Shown one piece after another: positions 63,820 through 64,000 of a DNA stretch of 64,000 nucleotides (its first letter is position 1; every line of letters starts with the position of its first letter). The position numbers and the translations under genes were made by a program. Under the pieces are notes generated by a model, which was not told where the DNA came from, did not search any database, and was given only the letters and a program-made list of their open reading frames with translations. The stretch is taken from contig NZ_JAFBBO010000001.1 of the NCBI RefSeq assembly GCF_016907235.1, forward strand, positions 3,658,001-3,722,000, in the 5' to 3' direction. This DNA comes from Oerskovia jenensis (GTDB lineage: Bacteria > Actinomycetota > Actinomycetes > Actinomycetales > Cellulomonadaceae).

Positions 63820-64000
63820 CTAGAGACGCCCTGCGGCCTTGAGCGCGAGGTACGTGTCGGCGAGCCGGGGAGCGAGCTCCTCGGGCAGCCCCTCGACGAC
63901 CTCGACGGCCTTGCGGGAGAGCACGGTCCGCACCGCGGTGCGTTCGAGCTCGACGCGCGCGGCGGCCGCGGCGTCGTACACCTCGACGCTCGAGCCCCGC
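63820..64000 (-). CDS. DUF58-family protein, C-terminal fragment (gene continues past window)
   Basis: The minus strand is open from the window edge to a TAG at 63820-63822 and encodes 59 residues: VEVYDAAAAARVELERTAV, then LPEELAPRLADTYLALKAAGRL. The ending ALADxYLALKAAGRL is characteristic of actinobacterial DUF58 proteins, which sit next to SpoIIM-like, RDD and MoxR genes, as here. The fragment is too short for more. Confidence 0.75.
   Translation of the reverse strand, partial: RGSSVEVYDAAAAARVELERTAVRTVLSRKAVEVVEGLPEELAPRLADTYLALKAAGRL

Overview
The window is chromosomal DNA from a high-GC actinobacterium, most likely a member of the Micrococcales close to Cellulomonas, Oerskovia or Cellulosimicrobium. 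The evidence is the very high GC content, a WhiB regulator, actinobacteria-restricted families (DUF3499, DUF5719, TIGR03089), frequent GTG and TTG starts, and TANNNT -10 boxes lying 6-8 nt before start codons (leaderless genes). I found no tRNA, rRNA, CRISPR array, insertion sequence or phage gene.

Layout. 1-4.9 kb: two two-component systems in opposite orientations. The first (NarL type) has a kinase whose C-terminus is 17 perfect GGGTGC repeats on the + strand. 4.9-9 kb: GtrA protein, purK-purE and a LytR-CpsA-Psr (LCP) glycan ligase. 9.4-39.4 kb: a 30 kb surface-glycan locus. It holds the complete but scattered dTDP-L-rhamnose set (rfbB at 9.4, rfbC at 32.3, rfbD at 35.1, rfbA at 36.0 kb), about nine glycosyltransferases, a WbbL-like rhamnosyltransferase, two methyltransferases, a Wzm/Wzt ABC exporter, a Wzx-like flippase, several large multi-pass membrane proteins, and a secreted protein with near-identical 103-residue repeats. 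39.5-48.1 kb: whiB, a giant glycosyltransferase/membrane protein, DUF5719, a degenerate zincin, DUF3499, manB and a Trm112-like protein. 48.2-54.8 kb: a cation diffusion facilitator, a glycine-betaine ABC importer and sahH. 55-64 kb: an unknown membrane protein, a third two-component system, an acyltransferase, an RDD protein, a SpoIIM-like protein, a winged-helix protein, a 39-residue membrane protein and the 3' end of a DUF58 gene.

How it works together. The rfb enzymes supply dTDP-rhamnose, and glycosyltransferases build a lipid-linked polymer. Either Wzm/Wzt or the Wzx-like protein could export it. Polyprenyl-phosphate sugar synthesis (30.4 kb gene with DUF2304) and GT-C-like membrane proteins could decorate it outside, and the LCP protein could attach it to peptidoglycan. 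The flanks (GtrA-purK-purE, LCP, rmlD, wbbL, whiB, manB, sahH) match the gene content of the Rv3248c-Rv3277 region of Mycobacterium tuberculosis as I remember it, so the glycan genes appear to sit inside an ancient conserved envelope block.

The most interesting points are the quadruplex-capable repeat between kinase and regulator, a possible WbdD-like chain-capping module (methyltransferase with coiled coil beside a Wzt with a C-terminal domain), at least ten leaderless promoters, and the expandable repeat protein.
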